A DNA stretch of 64,000 bases from Liolophura sinensis. Its lineage: Eukaryota > Mollusca > Polyplacophora > Chitonida > Chitonidae. Of the stretch, positions 25,313-37,403 are shown piece by piece. The translations under genes were made by a program, and so were the position numbers. A model generated the notes under the pieces. It had not been told where the DNA came from and searched no databases. It saw only the letters and a program-made list of their open reading frames with translations. Location: the NCBI RefSeq assembly GCF_032854445.1, contig NC_088301.1, forward strand, positions 48,293,116-48,357,115. Reading direction: 5' to 3'. Every line of letters begins with the position of its first letter. The stretch's first letter is position 1.

Positions 25313-25640
25313 CAAGTAGGCCCATGCTAGTAACGTATACTAAGTCCAGGGCGATGTACAAGCTATAATAGGACTATATATAATTGGCGTATACTGACTA
25401 CATTACATTAATGATATTAACGGTCCAGGAATAACAATGATGTAAGAAAATACATAAATGGGGTCTGTTATAACCAACAATTGTTACAAATGGAAAAACA
25501 AAAGAAAAAAAAATATGAGAACCCACAGTTTTGTAGAATCTTCTGCAACAGGTATCTCTCTATTCAAGATAAGCTTTAAAGAATGTGATGACTCGACGAT
25601 GAACTAAGTGTGAGTAGTGTACTACTCATGACAAGGGCGA

Positions 25641-25726
25641 TATAAAAGGACTGTCCGAAACGCCTTTCGTTACAGGGTTATCGTTCTTGATTTGTCACCG
25701 GCGAAAACAGCATCAAAGATGGCGGC
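25641..25726 (+). promoter_or_regulatory. IDH3G core promoter: TATA box and YY1-type site over the start codon
   Basis: TATAAAAG lies at 25641-25648, about 70 bases before the start codon. AAGATGGCGGC (25716-25726) spans the ATG and matches the classical YY1 element found near the starts of many nuclear genes for mitochondrial proteins. Function is inferred. Confidence 0.5.
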
Positions 25727-28700
25727 AGCACGGTCATTCATCCGATATAGTAGGGGATTATTAAAGCTGGAAAAACATGCATTTCCATGTGAAAAAAGTT
25801 TAAAGGTAATTTTTCAAAAAAGAAAACCAGTCGTTCGTTTCAATTCCGTTGTCTCTGCTTATGTGCAAGTTTTGCTAATTTATTGATGGTAACACGGTGT
25901 TGATAATAACAAAGATTAAAAGAGACAACAACAACACGTCGGCGTCTCTAGCCAATCAGCCCTGGTGCAAACTATAAGCGTGACCCAAAATACGATGGCA
26001 GGAAACTTTATGTTGAGTTTCTGTTAATTTTCTTAACACATTTACAGTAGACTTGTACACAACTCTTCCTGGCTTGGAGTTGGATAACAATTCTAAGTTA
26101 CAGGGTACTGTAGACCTGTCTGAACAGTCCATGGGATATATATTATACATACCATCTAGATTGTACACTGATTATATCCTGCCTATTTGTTTGGTATTAT
26201 CTTCATGGACACGTGAGGATTGTTTTACATGATAATTTGTTATGGAAGCCTTCGAGGCTGTAATAAATCTATTCTAAAGAGAGTAGGGACATATGGTGGC
26301 GGTGCGGTGGATGTGGAAAGCAGGTTTTTAGGTTGGTGTCTTTTATTTGCACGAGACTTAACATAGATAACATAGAGAATCAGCCTGGACCTTATAGCCA
26401 AATTGTTATGCTATGTTCAGTGTACACGAAGATATGATCAAAAACAAAATTGTAGATTGTCTTTATATGATAAGCTCAGTACTAGACTCCATTCATAATG
26501 CTTGTATTGATAAAGATTAATGGTCGGTATGTAGGTCTAATGCCATTAATTGCAGCTGGATAAAATGATGTGGGACTCTAATAAATTGAGACCACAGTGC
26601 AAAAGTGAAGTTAACTGGAAACTTCTTGAGTATGGCATTACAAAATATCAAGAAGAAGTAAATCTTTGTTTTGATTTTCTCTGTTCATGTCCATTTAGAC
26701 CAGCTCATTCTTTTCCTCTGGAAAACAACATTATGGATCATTAGCAACAGCTGAACAGATAACAGTAAGTGGATACTCGTGTGTTTACACTTTGCTTTTT
26801 TGTCCCATCTGTATAATTATATACAGATATATCGTAACATGTCTGTTTATACACTGCTTAAAATTCATAGTTGTGCATGGTTCACTAGTAATAATAATGA
26901 AGTGGAGGTTTCAACACTATTTACATTTTTACATATATGTGAGGATCAACTTCATTATTATCATATGTCTGTTTATGCTATGATGCTAAACAACTTTATT
27001 TTCCATTAGGTTATCTGATAGAAAAGAGGGCAAGAAATAGATGTAGTATGCACTCCTGAGAATTCAGACTGACATGCTCTGTACATTTAAGCCAATTTAA
27101 GTTAGGTTGCCTTAACATGCAATGCATTAATCACTTTGTTTTCAATGCTAGCTGCAAAAGTATGCAGTGTTGCTAAATTCATATTTACCCATGATTAAGT
27201 ATGTTTATCGTGAAGTTAACAGGGTTATTTGTCTGACATACATGTACATGTATCATGCTAATCTGTATGGTACAGATGATAGGGATTGGAAAGTAGCCTG
27301 AGAATTTTATAGCGTTTTAATACCAGAACAAACTGAGTCTGCAGTTATTTGTCTAATTGCCAGCATGCATTTTGAGATAATGCCATGTATCTTGTGATTT
27401 CTGTTTTTAAGTAAGAAATTTTTCTTTAAGTAAATTCAATTTAGCATGGAGCAAAAAAGTTATTGCATGCACAAAAATAAATTAATGTTTCCCTGTATAT
27501 GGATGTAGAAGCAAGCTTGGCAAAGTTCTGGCAAAATGGACCTTCATGTTTCATTCCATTCTCATTGAAAGATGGAACACATGTAACTAATATGTGGGAC
27601 AGACAGTGGAAAAATAAAGGTTTATGCTTGTATCTATGTGATGTTTAATATTTTTTGAAAAATTGAAGTAAGTTGATTATCCAAAAACAATGTATGAACT
27701 TGGCACTTTAAACACATTGCAATGTTCAATGTTTCTCTTCTTGTATATTTGACATATTACAGCATAAGGCACAATATGGAGGGAGGCATACAGTAACTTT
27801 GTTACCTGGTGATGGCATTGGACCTGAGCTTTTAGGTCATGTACAGGAAGTGTACAGGTAATGTTTTTTTACAGGTAAATTAAACATGAACAACATGTAG
27901 TTCCAGCTATTGAATTTGTAGGAAAAAGGGTCTTAATTGGATGCGCATACTTTGGAGATACCAACCTATTTTGGGCTCCCCAAGCTAACCCCTACCAATT
28001 TTATTTCCCTTTTTTTTCTTGTCTTTGATAAACTGTCTTTGTCAGATGTGGAGTCCAAGAGACTGTAGTTGCAGGAATCTGGTTATTATTAATAGAGTCA
28101 TATAAACAAAATTGATGAATGACTCAAGGAAATAATAAATGTTTCAGGTATGCTGGTGCACCTATCAACTTTGAAGTAGTTGAAATTACATCAGAAACAA
28201 CAGATCCAGAATTTATGAGAAATGCCTTACTTTCTGTGAAACGAAATGGTGTGGCATTGAAAGGTATGTATCTGTTGTATCTCTCTTCTCTGTGTACTTT
28301 AATTAGAATCATATTAGATTATATTTCCATGTGACATGTATTCATCAAGTAACTGCTGCATAATTAACATAAACTTGTTGGTTTCTCCTGGTTCAATAGG
28401 TCTTACACAATCCATGGAGCAGCCTAAATTGAATGATGCTCTTCGGCTGTGGAAGCTAGCTGAGCAAAAACTACTCTGTAATAATACTGATACACTTGTA
28501 AGCTGTATTGTTAATCATGAGCATTTACTTTAAACTACTTTAATAACACATCTGATATTTCATGGAGATATTATTGAAACACCTATGTCTTGTTTGAAAT
28601 CTTGTACAGAAAACATATTTCAGGTCTGTAAAATAAAAGGAATATAATGTTTTATTTCAGGGAATCTTGAAACAAAAGAATCAGACCTCACTTCCCGTTC

Positions 28701-31700
28701 CATGAACGTTGCTTTAAGGTATGTACAGTTCAGATTTAAATCTACACAATATTTTCATTTTGAAAAAGAGAAGGGAATAGTAGATCCAGGTTCAATCCTG
28801 GGTCGAGTTACACCTGAGGCTTAAAGAGGAACTTCCTAACTTGGCGTTTAGCATGAAGGGGATGGTGCAATGACTGGTTGACTTGTATCAGCATAATGGC
28901 TTGGGCGGGGCGGCTTACTTGCCTTCAGTAAGTCGTCTTCGTGAAGCAGCACTAGATAAAAGAGCCATGGAAATCCATCCTGCAACAAGGAGGTACATTA
29001 CATACACATTAAGGATTCCTTCGTCGTCATATTGACTGAAAAATTGTTGAGTACGACGTTAAACCCCAAGCACTCACTCACTCACTCATTAAGAATGTCT
29101 TTGTTTAACAAACAATCTCCAGTGTATTATACTGATCTATTGTTTATGAAATGTGGAATGCTTTCTTCTTTAAATTTATTGTTAACAAGTGATAGATTGT
29201 TAAGATCTGTGTAATATGTAGCATTGTGTGAATATTGTTGTTTGGATTTGGGTTTACTTACAGGACTAATTTGGATTTGTTTGCCAACGTTATATGGTGT
29301 AAGAGTATACCGGGTGTGCGAACTCGCCATAAGGACATTGATGTGATACTGATCCGTGAAAACACAGAGGGAGAATACTCCAACCTAGAACATGAGGTGT
29401 GTTCATACAGGCAAATACTTTACTGACATCTTAAAAATAGCACACAAATCTGCAAGTAATAGTTTAATTCCCTAAATATAAGATGTGTGTAAAGCATGCT
29501 GTCTGTCGCATTGTTTGTCTGTTACGTAGGAACCATGGAGCCCTCTAGAATTGATAGACAGTCATGGAAATGTGTGTATGTTGTAAATATGTTTATGTAT
29601 GTCGTTAAACAAAATTTGCCCTTTCGATTATTGATTAGTGTACACCAGCAATTCTTATTACAATTGAAATACATTTTTAATTTTTTAAATTACTTTTTTT
29701 TTCACTATAGAATGTTCCTGGTGTAATTGAAAGTTTGAAGATAATCACAGCTGAGAAGTCCAAACAGATTGCCAAATATGCCTTTGACTATGCGGTAAAA
29801 CATAATCGCAAGAAGGTGACTGCTGTGCATAAAGCTAATATCATGTAAGAGACTTGTGTTTGTCAAGACTAATAACAAGACTTATGCTGTGTCTACTATT
29901 GTTCACTCTAATAAACGCTAAGCTGCACAGTTCACATTTTTTAGTCCATGAACACTCAAGTCCTGTGGAGTGACCACACTAACAGATCAGTTATCAGTTC
30001 TAATTAGAATATATCCTACTTATTACTTAAGAGAATGCCGATCCCTACTCTATTAACAGCTCAGATGGCTTGCTTATCAGGTAAGCCTGACACTTTGCAA
30101 ATGTTGGTGGTTTACTTGGGTTCACTGGTTCCTCCACCCAATAAATTTACAGCTTTTGTGTAAGTAAAAAATTTGGGTATGGTGTTTAACACCAAATGAA
30201 TAAATAAGTAAATAAATAAATAAATAAATAAAAGAAATCCTGCTCTCTGTTTAGGAACGTGTACAATATATAGTTCATATTTGATGGTTAGATACAAATG
30301 AGTAGCTGTTGATACTTTTGTGTTACAGGAAACTTGGGGATGGCCTGTTTTTGGAATGCTGCAGGATAGTGTCTGAGGCATATCCTCAAATAGAATTTTC
30401 CAACATGATTATTGATAACTGTAGCATGCAGGTAAACCTTTGTGTTATTTTGGTGAAATGTGTGCATCTCTGTCAATAGTACACGTTGAATTAAGCTTTA
30501 TACACGTACATTTATATATCTCTTCATCGATCTATGTGCATAACCATTCTTTAATTTAAATGAGTATTCATGCTGTGATGAAACATGCTGAAAGACCTAA
30601 AGTTTTGCTCGTCAGCAGAATCAGATGGGATGAGTGACTTAATCATGGGTGAAATTTTAGCTCATTTACCATGTATGTATGTGTAATAACAGAAACAGGG
30701 CATGAGAGATGATTTCTGCTTCCTGTGTTATCTTCCTGTGTCATGACAAGAGATTGATGTATCCAAGTTTTAAGGCTGCAGATTTGCTAGTAGTGAATAC
30801 AGTGAGAATAGGGAGCATGCTTGATATGTAGCTGATATAATGTCTATAATAAATTTTAGACAACTTATTTTCTGGTTATTTATGTGACACTGTATGTACA
30901 TGGGTCAGTTTGCTGACTATTCTTCCAAACAACAATGTGGCTGTTCAGAGGTACATATGTATATGCGCCTACACAATACTGGCACAGTGATAGTGTTAAT
31001 ATCTCACTGCCAATTCAAATGGCATTTAATGTATCATTCAAGGAAAATATAACATGATATTTTATCATATTGATTATTTTTGTGCATTTCAGATGGTGTC
31101 TGCCCCTGAGCAATTTGATGTCATGGTTATGCCCAACCTGTATGGGAACATTTTAGGAAACATTGCAGCAGGGTTGATTGGGGGAGCTGGGGTAGTGGCA
31201 GGAATGAACATCGGCAAAGAATATGCAGTCTTTGAAGCGGTAAGATGTACAAATTAAATAAATAATCACCTGACGAAAAACATTTTTTGCCTAGTGTTAT
31301 ACAGTTGTGATGTACAGTGCATTCTGTTTGTAGCTGTAGCATTGTTAGCATTGCTATAAGAGCATTCTAAAGCAATTTGCCAAATTTAATAGGTGTTGAT
31401 GGTTTTCTTTTCTTGCTTTTCTTGGACTGTGGTAATGTTTTGCCCTGTTCCACCTTCTGCTTCTCAGTTCTAGTTTCTGTTTTTAGGGAACACGTAACAC
31501 TGGCAAGTCAATCAAAGGGAAGAATGTGGCAAATCCAACAGGGATGCTCATGGCAGGTTGTGATCTATTAAATTACCTTGGGTAAGAAAATTCCCTTCTT
31601 TTTTTTAAGAAAGTCACTGTGTTAATGTAAGTCCACTTATTGCTATTATTGAATATGTCTTTTAATATGTTATACTTGTCTATTGTGCTATACATAGTAA

Positions 31701-32424
31701 TTTGTTTTCATCTTTTTGTTTTCTGAACTTAATTTGCAGATGGTCTTTAATAGATTCTCTGGTAAATCATGTGTTATGTGCACATGTTGTAGTTATATTC
31801 CCCATGTTCATTTGTATGGCTCCACAAGTTAATAATGTTTAATACAATACTTTTCCCTTTTTTTTAGCCACAACAAACATGCAACTCTTATTCGTGATTC
31901 TGTCATGAAGGTTCTGAGTGATCTCCAAGTAAGTGATTAACCATAGGCCTGTTGAGTGAGTGAGTGAGTGAGTGCTTGGGGTTTAACTTAGGCTGTTGAG
32001 AGCAGTAGTAGTGATTCATGATGATTGGAACTCTCAAATGGAATAATGTATTTATACAAGAGGCCAGAGATCAAAAAATAAAAAAAATGTACAAGAACAA
32101 CTGTAGTGTTTAGTAATTTTTTGTCAAAGTTATTACCATGTGCATCATTCATATGTCAGTAAACAATTTCAGATTTCTCATCTGCAATTTAATACTGTAA
32201 TCAGAAGTCCCTTTTTGGTGATCATATGTATTAAAATTCCAGTTTTAAGGTACGGTAGGACTTGTTAATTTCTGTATAATTATTAATCCTCTTGTGTGCA
32301 AGTGTATAGATCTAAGTATGATTTATTTCAGATTCAAACACCAGATCTTGGCGGTCAAGCCACAACAGCTGAAGTAGTGCAATCAATTATAGAGGATATT
32401 CGACCAAAGACACAAACATGGTAA
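25719..32424 (+). CDS. IDH3G: Isocitrate dehydrogenase [NAD] subunit gamma, mitochondrial, complete
   Basis: Regulatory subunit of the TCA-cycle NAD-dependent isocitrate dehydrogenase. Eleven exons: 25719-25805, 27763-27857, 28148-28263, 28661-28718, 29264-29396, 29711-29844, 30329-30431, 31093-31239, 31487-31581, 31868-31928, 32332-32424 (TAA). All have GT-AG borders in consistent phase and give 373 aa (human 393). Residues 1-29 form an Arg/Lys-rich, acid-free start ([13 protein letters not shown]) typical of mitochondrial import. Then come YGGRHTVT and [67 protein letters not shown] and [21 protein letters not shown] and TRNTGKSI point to gamma rather than beta, while FDYA and VVAG are beta-like, so a beta/gamma ancestor-type paralogue is possible. 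It faces G6PD tail to tail. Confidence 0.93.
28400..28497 (+). other. Possible cryptic or poison exon in IDH3G intron 3
   Basis: A 98-base open stretch ([15 protein letters not shown]..., no stop) sits between a good acceptor (pyrimidine-rich run ending CAATAG) and a donor GTAAGC. Spliced after exon 3 it is in frame, but exon 4 would then be read in another frame and reach TGA after 14 codons, so inclusion would truncate the protein. It could be a regulated nonsense-decay exon or chance. Confidence 0.25.
28781..29088 (+). repeat. SINE family B, long copy in IDH3G intron 4
   Basis: It begins with a tRNA B-box-like GGTTCAATCCTGGGTCGAG, continues through AACTTGGCGTTTAGCATGA and GCACTAGATAAAAGAGCC, and ends AAATTGTTGAGTACGACGTT then AAACCCCAAG and (CACT)n. 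Partial copies lie at 31954-31990, 54506-54570 and 62015-62120. It is tRNA-derived and non-coding. Confidence 0.8.
31954..31990 (-). repeat. SINE family B tail in IDH3G intron 10
   Basis: (GTGA)n followed by GTGCTTGGGGTTTAA is the reverse complement of the (CACT)n end of family B. No body is attached. Confidence 0.75.
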
Positions 32425-33808
32425 AACAAGAAAACCATGCAGTCCCCCTGCATGAATGTTCAAATGTTCACTAGGTTATTATTAATGACTTCTGCATCGA
32501 GTTAAAGGCATAGATGTGTATGTGGGAAAGCAGATAGGCTGTAGATTGTGTGATACGTGCTGTGCAGTTTCAGTTGAATGCAAGCTGAGAGTTTGTCATA
32601 CTAAGGTAAATGTGTTTTGCTCAAAGGCATGTGCTGTCGTGACTGAATCATGTCAGAGATCCATGGTCTCTACCTCAGGCATGCTTTCTTAAAGGCTTAT
32701 ATGCTGATAACATTTACCAAAAATGAAAGAAGATTTTTAGGTGGCTAAGATATTTAACCAGTATCAGAGGTGAGTGATATTCACTCTACAGATTCTGATC
32801 CAGATTAGCTGCTGTGTTAGCCTCCAGTCTTGCTCTAAAGTACGATGTCACCAACAGGACCATATGCTGGTTAACTTCACGCTAAATCCCCATTTTAGTT
32901 GAGTTTGTATGAATGGCCTGTCATAGTCTTTTGGAAGTATGACTAACTCTATTCCCTATATGCAAAAATTGGTGTGGTGTACAAGGTGGTGTTACAAATT
33001 GCGCCATGTGAACAGAGATCCAAGATACTGCACAAATTCCACAACCTCCACAGGGGACATATAAAGGATTGGTTAACTGTTACATGACAAAACAAATGGG
33101 AAGATCTCATCACTGGTCATATGACCATCACTGTTGATGTGCATGGGTACTTGACACCCTGATTATTACTTCTACATACAGAGATTACTCACATTTCTAA
33201 ATAATAATAGCTGAATACATTTTAAGTTAATTTGGGATTTGTGAGATGCCACAATGTAGATTCGTAAATTGAATTAAAAAAGTATATTATTTTATATTGT
33301 ATAGTTACAGGGATTTATAATATGATGGGAGACCTCTTTGGTCTGCATACATTGTATATGTTGAATGTATTTTTGATCCAGTGCTTTACATGAAGTTGTT
33401 TGAATCTTTTTATCTTACATTTATTTAATCTGTTTGTCTGAAAGTGCCAGTTATCTGTGAAATCTTCACGAGTTTTTACACACAAGAAAGTTATTGTTAA
33501 TGCATGAATGTTTAGTAAGTAGTTCTGTGTTGAAGAAAATAGTTCTCTTGTAACGACAGAAGGCCATTTTAACTCAGTTTTCCTTACATGAATTGTACTA
33601 CGTATAAACACACACATTATACATGTATTTGTATATGCAAAATTTCTACATACTAAAATTATGTATTTTAAAGTTCAGACGGTTTACAGTGTGATCAAAA
33701 ATTTTACGCTGAAATATAAAAACATACTGTACTCATATTGTACATAATTTTTCTTATGCCATGCTCATGGGGCAGGGTGACACTGATGCATTCTCAGTAG
33801 CATAAGTG

Positions 33809-33814
33809 AATAAA
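33809..33814 (+). terminator. Candidate IDH3G polyadenylation signal
   Basis: AATAAA lies about 1.4 kb after the IDH3G stop and is the first canonical hexamer I found downstream. More copies occur at about 34553 and 34595, so alternative ends are possible. Confidence 0.4.
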
Positions 33815-33965
33815 ATGTGCCTGATTTTTTAAAATGATTACTCATATATTGGTCCATTTTTTTTTTTAAATATGCTTTCTAGTGTATCATCTTTGTGAAA
33901 AAGTATCTGTCTTATCAAATAGTGCTTTGGGTCAAGGTACCTTTGCATGCATATTTACAATCTAC

Positions 33966-34035
33966 ATAGTTATTTTGGGGGGTCTTGCCAAACGGTGCAT
34001 ATAGTTATTTTGGGGGGTCTTGCCAAACGGTGCAT
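33966..34035. repeat. 35-bp perfect tandem duplication
   Basis: 33966-34000 and 34001-34035 are identical (ATAGTTATTTTGGGGGG, then TCTTGCCAAACGGTGCAT). Perfect identity suggests a recent event. Confidence 0.93.
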
Positions 34036-34765
34036 GTGTATTGTAGAATAATCCAAAACTGACTGTGTGCATTAATTGATTGAGGGTTTTGTTTCAGGCT
34101 TTGAACACGAGTATGTGGTGTTTTTTGAATGGGGTGAGTGTTTGTGGTTTTACTTTCTGACCGCATGTTATTGGACAGCTTTTCTACATGCACAGTTCTG
34201 TTGTACTTCCTCTTGCTCAGTGCTTAGGTATTTTTTTCAGTGTTCTCGCCTTGTTCTGATTGTATACATATGCATGTTAATGAAGGTGAATCTTAGATTA
34301 TTGAGTAGTTTTGGATGCATATCTGTACACAGCTTTTTTTTTTTTTGTATTTTGAGCAACATTGATTGCCCTGGAAATACATTTAACTAGGACTTTCTGA
34401 AGTCTACACCAAGCAGGAAAGTACAGATATTATTTTGTATTGTTCTTTGTTGGCAGTTATTATTGAAATATGCAGTTTTTGTTATTTACATGGTGTGGTA
34501 TACAGTCATCCTTAATGATTTGCGAGACAGATCATTGCAGCCATGTATGAAATAAACTTATGAGTGCATTGATATTGGCCTTAATATCTGCTATAAATAA
34601 ATATGGAATGTGCAACTGACACAGAGCAGAAGCCAAACAGTTTGGTACTCTCTGTATTTTAGAATATTAGAGGTCATAGTCAAGATATTTGCCATACTAT
34701 TTTGTAGTTACTCTGCACCATGTAAATGCCAAAAATTGCAGGCTGTTTTAGATGTAGGCCTTCTT

Positions 34766-34996
34766 ATGTGTATTAAATGTACCATGAATGGATAGTATGT
34801 GTGGCATTGTGGTACAAGTACTAGTGCATGCTTTTCATCATTTTATGTGTATTAGGTGTACCATGAATGGATAGTATGTGTGGCATTGTGGTACAAGTAC
34901 TAGTGCATGCTTTTCATCATTTTATGTGTATTAGGTGTACCATGAATGGATAGTATGTGTGGCATTGTGGTACTAGTGCATGCTTTTCATTATTTT
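34766..34996. repeat. 79-bp minisatellite, about 2.9 units
   Basis: Units start at 34766, 34845 and 34924 with ATGTGTATTA and contain GTACCATGAATGGATAGTAT. Units 1 and 2 differ at a couple of bases. Unit 3 lacks six bases in the GTACAAGTACTAG part and breaks off after CTTTTCATT. Confidence 0.93.
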
Positions 34997-36667
34997 TCTA
35001 GGTTGATATTCTACTGACAGTAAGTAATAGTAAATGGTGAGAATGGTGTTGGATAACTTACAAGGTGAATTGCCTGTCAGAGTTACTAGTAGATGTCTTG
35101 GAGTAAATTTAATATCTCACGTTTATTGGTGAAAGAAAAAAACTGTTGAGGTTTTCTCCAGTAATTTTCAATGTTCAAAACACAGGAATGCTGTAAATTT
35201 CAGGAAGTCCTGAATTTGGTCAATCAAACCAGTGTAAAATTGTCTCAAAATCAGATTGTGTAGGTGCAAAACCTGCAATATGTATGCAGAATGGTTTAGG
35301 AATTGTGGTAGCATGCCATTTTACGTAAAGACAATATGTACATGCTTGTTACATGTATGTATATTTTATGTAACTCTGATTTCCAGTTTCCTCCATCCTA
35401 TAGTCTGAGGGCTGTGATTTAGGTGAATTCTGAAAATTAAATGAGTTCACTGCATAAAAACTTGTACATATAGGGAAGACCCTGTATTCCCAGTAGAATT
35501 AAGCATGTTCTGAATGCCTTAACATGTTTAACTGGTCTTGGTATACATACTCATTTTCAGTACAAGAGAAGAATCAATACATGTCTGAATACCGCAACAG
35601 GTATCCACGCCTACATGTAGGCCAAGTTTCACAAAGCCCTCATACTTGTACCTGCATGTAATTGCTATGGGAACCCATGCCTTCATTTCTGGTTGCTATG
35701 GTAGTTACGCCTAACGCTAAGGGCACTTTGTGAAAGGCCCTAATGTACATTAGGCTTGCAGTGAATATCATTATACATGCCAAAGGAAAAAATGTGTGTA
35801 TTCATGTGATTACTGCTATGCATATCGTAAACTACACTGTATAGTTTTGAAATGATCACTGGATGAGACCTGGCTTTATAATTATCATATCATGCATTTT
35901 ATTACACTTTTTGTTTCAAGATTGCGGGATGGACAGAGTGCAGGAAGTTTGTTGCTGATGCTCACATTAGTATTAAGGTGCCCACCCCTTTGAGTCCTCT
36001 CCTTTTGCTCAGCAAGATGTTGACACTAGATATTCACATTACTCTGAATGACATTGGGTCTTAAGTTTAGATTGCAAATATTTTTGCTGATTTATGATTC
36101 AGCAGATTCTGCTTTTACAGAACAGTATTTTAATTTAGTAAATGTTTTTTTTTTTTTTTTTTTTGTTTTGACGTTACCTACTTACATATGCTGATGTGGT
36201 TTTGTTAGAACAAATATGTTTGTTCCATGTTTGATACTTTCTTGGGGTCTGTGATGTCTTAAATTGATGCATTTACTGGTACATGTAGTCTTGCTCATAA
36301 ATGATCTAATGATCTATACCTATATGTTGATCTACGCAGCAAGTAAAAACTGTGATTATAACCCACTTATCTGTTGTTCTTCATCAATATTTAAACTGAA
36401 TTTAATGGTGGTGATTTCATCATCAAAACTATGTTGACTTGGCATACACTGCATATACGTAGACACAACTTTAGCAGTTCCAGAAAATGTGACTTGGAGA
36501 ACCTGCATTAATGACAAACCCTTCACTTGTGTGGCCATTAGCAGAGTCGAACATTTGTTGAACACCCCTTGGTTTCCAGAAGTATCTATGGTACATGCGT
36601 CACTTGTAGGAAAGTATATTTCAGTATCTGTATCTGGGCAAATGTTTGTTTTTAATGTGGGCAGTCA

Positions 36668-36750
36668 GGCATCCTCCGTTCGGTGAAGTGGTTAAGAGGT
36701 GCTTGCCTTTCAACTGCTGGGACACACAAGTTGCAGGTTCAGAACTGAAC
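36668..36750 (+). repeat. tRNA-like SINE head remnant
   Basis: TCGGTGAAGTGGTTAAGAGG resembles a Leu/Ser-type tRNA A box region, and GTTGCAGGTTCAGAACTG a B box. The acceptor stem does not pair, so it is more likely a SINE head than a functional tRNA. Confidence 0.4.
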
Positions 36751-37397
36751 ATGGTGACAATTTAGCAGTCGATGATGCCTATAAAACTGTTTGTGTAGTC
36801 TAATGTTTGTTGAAAACACTTTATCTTCCACCAGTTTGATGCACATCTGTAACTCACCAAAAATGGAAGATTTATGCCGTGTATTCTTGTTTCCCCCACT
36901 CACAAACACCATTCTCCAATGCAAATCCACATTCGTATAAAATAATGTCCAAAAACGGAGCCAAGTTATGATGTTAAGATATGCTTGAAAGAAATGATGT
37001 CAAACATGTTAAATGATCGCAAACTTGGAAATATTTGACATACTCGTCTGTACATTCCTCGTGTGTGCTGAATTTCACTGTGAATAGTGTGACCAAGGCT
37101 AAAATGCATGTTGGTGATAGTTAAAACAGTTAGGGAAACCTTAAGATTTTTATATTGTTTGAAACACATTGGCAAGAATGATGTAAATATCCATTGGGCC
37201 ATTTAACATGAAGAAAATAACACAAAAATACAGTCTTTATATGGTATTGATTACATATTCACTACATAACAAACTATACACCCTAGAAGTACAAAATTAG
37301 CAATGAAATGTAACTGTGAATGGCATTATTATGTCAGTTTCTATGAAGAAGTACATGTACAATGCAGAGTACTTAATACCACACTTCCTCATTCATC

Positions 37398-37403
37398 TTT
37401 ATT
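37398..37403 (-). terminator. Candidate distal G6PD polyadenylation signal
   Basis: AATAAA on the minus strand, the first one found downstream of the distal terminal exon (about 1.8 kb after its stop). It implies a long 3' UTR for that isoform. Inferred. Confidence 0.35.

Larger units (their letters stand above)
32425..37397. other. IDH3G 3' UTR and convergent intergenic interval
   Basis: No further coding exon was recognised. The first part is the likely 3' UTR of IDH3G; the far end borders the possible distal 3' UTR of G6PD. It holds two tandem repeats, one tRNA-like remnant and a 21-base T run near 36144. Short open frames here have no family resemblance. Confidence 0.6.

Noticed and set aside
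26550-26744. 64-aa frame as an additional IDH3G exon
   Set aside because: Exon 1 and exon 2 of IDH3G join in phase directly and match the family length; inserting this frame would add sequence absent from all relatives I know.
28781-29088. CRISPR-like (CACT)n array
   Set aside because: The short tetranucleotide run is the tail of an animal SINE; there are no spacers, and the genome is eukaryotic.
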